A stretch of 6,295 bases of DNA from the NCBI GenBank assembly GCA_016763565.1, contig JAESTO010000028.1, positions 1-6,295 of the forward strand, written 5' to 3'. Below the pieces are notes generated by a model. It saw only the letters and a program-made list of their open reading frames with translations, had not been told where the DNA came from and made no database searches. Below, one piece after another: positions 5,177-6,295 of the stretch (the first letter of the stretch is position 1; each line of letters opens with the position of its first letter). Origin of the DNA: Gammaproteobacteria bacterium (GTDB taxonomy: Bacteria > Pseudomonadota > Gammaproteobacteria > JABDGN01). The position numbers and the translations under genes are program-made.

Positions 5177-6295
5177 ATGGCTTCAGTAAATTTAAAAGCG
5201 CTAGTCGCAAAAGTTAACACGCCTTGTCGCAAAGCTTTAGAAGCTGCTGCAGGGCTTTGTTTATCTCGCACCCATTACAATGTTGAACTCGAACATTGGT
5301 TAGCGAAAATTTTGGAGCAAGATGATTTGGATATTGATGTTATTTTGCGTCAATTTGATATTGACAAAGGGCGTTTACAACAAGATGTCAATAATGCGAT
5401 GGATCGTTTGCGTACCGGCAATGCCAAAACGCCGGCGCTATCACCCGACGTAGTCAGTTGGGTTCGCAGCGGATGGCTCATTGCCTCATTAGATTATAAA
5501 GCTGCAAAAATTAGAACGGGTTATTTGCTATTGGCTTTATTAACCGATGACTCATTAGAACGAGTCGCACGTGACATATCCAAAGAATTCAGCAAAATTT
5601 CTATTTCTACCTTGCAAGAGCATTTGCCAACATTGATGGCACATAGCAAAGAAACCGATGGTGAAATGAATACTGGTGAAGCCAATGCTCAAGCGAGTGA
5701 AGCAGGTATTGCTGCTACCAGTAGCCCGGCAGCCAATGAAGCCTTGCAACAATTCACTATCGATTTAACCGAACGTGCGCGCAAAGGTGAAATCGATCCC
5801 GTATTAGGCCGTGATAATGAAATCCGTCAAATTGCCGATATCTTAATGCGTCGTCGACAAAACAATCCGATTTTAACCGGTGAAGCAGGTGTGGGTAAAA
5901 CCGCAGTAGTTGAAGGATTTGCTTTGCGCATTGTGCAAGGTGATGTGCCGCCTTCATTAAAGAATATTGCCATCAGAGTGCTAGATTTAGCCTTGTTACA
6001 AGCAGGAGCGGGTGTTAAAGGTGAATTTGAAAATCGCTTAAAATCAGTTATTGCAGCGGTTAAGTCTTCACCACAACCCATTGTGTTATTCATTGATGAA
6101 GCACACACGATGATCGGTGCTGGTGGCGAAGCTGGGCAGGGTGATGCCGCTAATTTATTGAAACCCGCATTAGCACGTGGTGAATTACGCACTATTGCTG
6201 CAACAACCTGGGCAGAGTATAAAAAATATCTTGAAAGAGATGCGGCATTAGCACGTCGCTTTCAAGTTGTTAAAATTGAGGAACCTGAAGGTTCT
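5177..6295 (+). CDS. tssH: TssH/ClpV, AAA+ ATPase that recycles the T6SS sheath (N-terminal 373 codons)
   Basis: A Hsp100/ClpB-type hexameric ATPase of the ClpV branch that unfolds and disassembles the contracted TssB-TssC sheath in the cytoplasm. The frame runs open off the right edge, so the second AAA+ domain is not visible. The N-terminal domain holds ALEAAAGLCLSRTHYNVELEHWL (about 21-43), characteristic of ClpV. A variable Ala/Ser-rich linker lies at about 155-190. In the first AAA+ module I see Walker A GEAGVGKT (235-242), the pore-loop region GAGVKGEFENR, Walker B VLFIDEAH (303-310), the sensor-1 region TIAATTW (339-345) and the arginine-finger region LARRF (358-362), all intact. The ATG at 5177 has an AGGAA ribosome binding site (5166-5170) 6 nt upstream. 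It is probably co-transcribed with tssEFG, although a stem-loop in the 111-bp gap may reduce its level. Confidence 0.97.
   Translation, partial: MASVNLKALVAKVNTPCRKALEAAAGLCLSRTHYNVELEHWLAKILEQDDLDIDVILRQFDIDKGRLQQDVNNAMDRLRTGNAKTPALSPDVVSWVRSGWLIASLDYKAAKIRTGYLLLALLTDDSLERVARDISKEFSKISISTLQEHLPTLMAHSKETDGEMNTGEANAQASEAGIAATSSPAANEALQQFTIDLTERARKGEIDPVLGRDNEIRQIADILMRRRQNNPILTGEAGVGKTAVVEGFALRIVQGDVPPSLKNIAIRVLDLALLQAGAGVKGEFENRLKSVIAAVKSSPQPIVLFIDEAHTMIGAGGEAGQGDAANLLKPALARGELRTIAATTWAEYKKYLERDAALARRFQVVKIEEPEGS

Noticed and set aside
5555..6192. Three open frames on the - strand (5555-5752, 5757-5957, 5827-6192)
   Set aside because: All are antisense to tssH/clpV, whose intact Walker A, Walker B and arginine-finger motifs fix the true frame; they overlap one another and have no recognisable products.

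Overview
The window is the core of a canonical (proteobacterial) type VI secretion system (T6SS) locus from an AT-rich bacterium, most likely a gammaproteobacterium. Evidence for this is an outer-membrane TssJ lipoprotein, a gp25-like TssE, TssF, TssG, a ClpV-type AAA+ ATPase and the very start of TssK. Coding sequence favours A/T-ending codons (TTA for Leu, AAA for Lys, CGT for Arg). I cannot name the genus from sequence alone.

Layout. The locus is built around a divergent promoter region at about 1570-1780. Rightward on the + strand lie tssE (1781-2245), tssF (2235-4064), tssG (4028-5065) and tssH/clpV (5177 to beyond the right edge). The first three overlap and form a tight operon; tssH follows after a 111-bp gap containing a stem-loop. 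Leftward on the - strand lie an unrecognised 155-residue gene (1102-1569), the lipoprotein gene tssJ (583-1023) and the first 20 codons of tssK (1-60, running off the left edge). The leftward genes are not a tight operon: a strong intrinsic terminator lies between the 155-residue gene and tssJ, and a bidirectional one lies after tssJ. A gap of about 520 bp separates tssJ from tssK. It carries a consensus-like promoter for tssK, a structured leader of about 140 nt and one doubtful 80-residue ORF on the + strand.

How the parts work together. TssE, TssF and TssG are baseplate (wedge) components, and TssK joins the baseplate to the membrane complex. TssJ is the outer-membrane lipoprotein that anchors TssM. 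TssH/ClpV disassembles the contracted TssB-TssC sheath. TssA, B, C, L, M, VgrG and a recognisable Hcp are not in the window and presumably lie outside it.

Most worth a second look: (1) the orphan 155-residue gene, which has its own promoter, strong ribosome binding site and terminator and sits where many T6SS loci carry hcp; (2) a 19-bp near-perfect palindrome midway between the predicted divergent promoters, about 60 bp from both predicted start points; (3) the two-hairpin leader upstream of tssK; (4) the separation of tssJ and tssK, which are often adjacent elsewhere.
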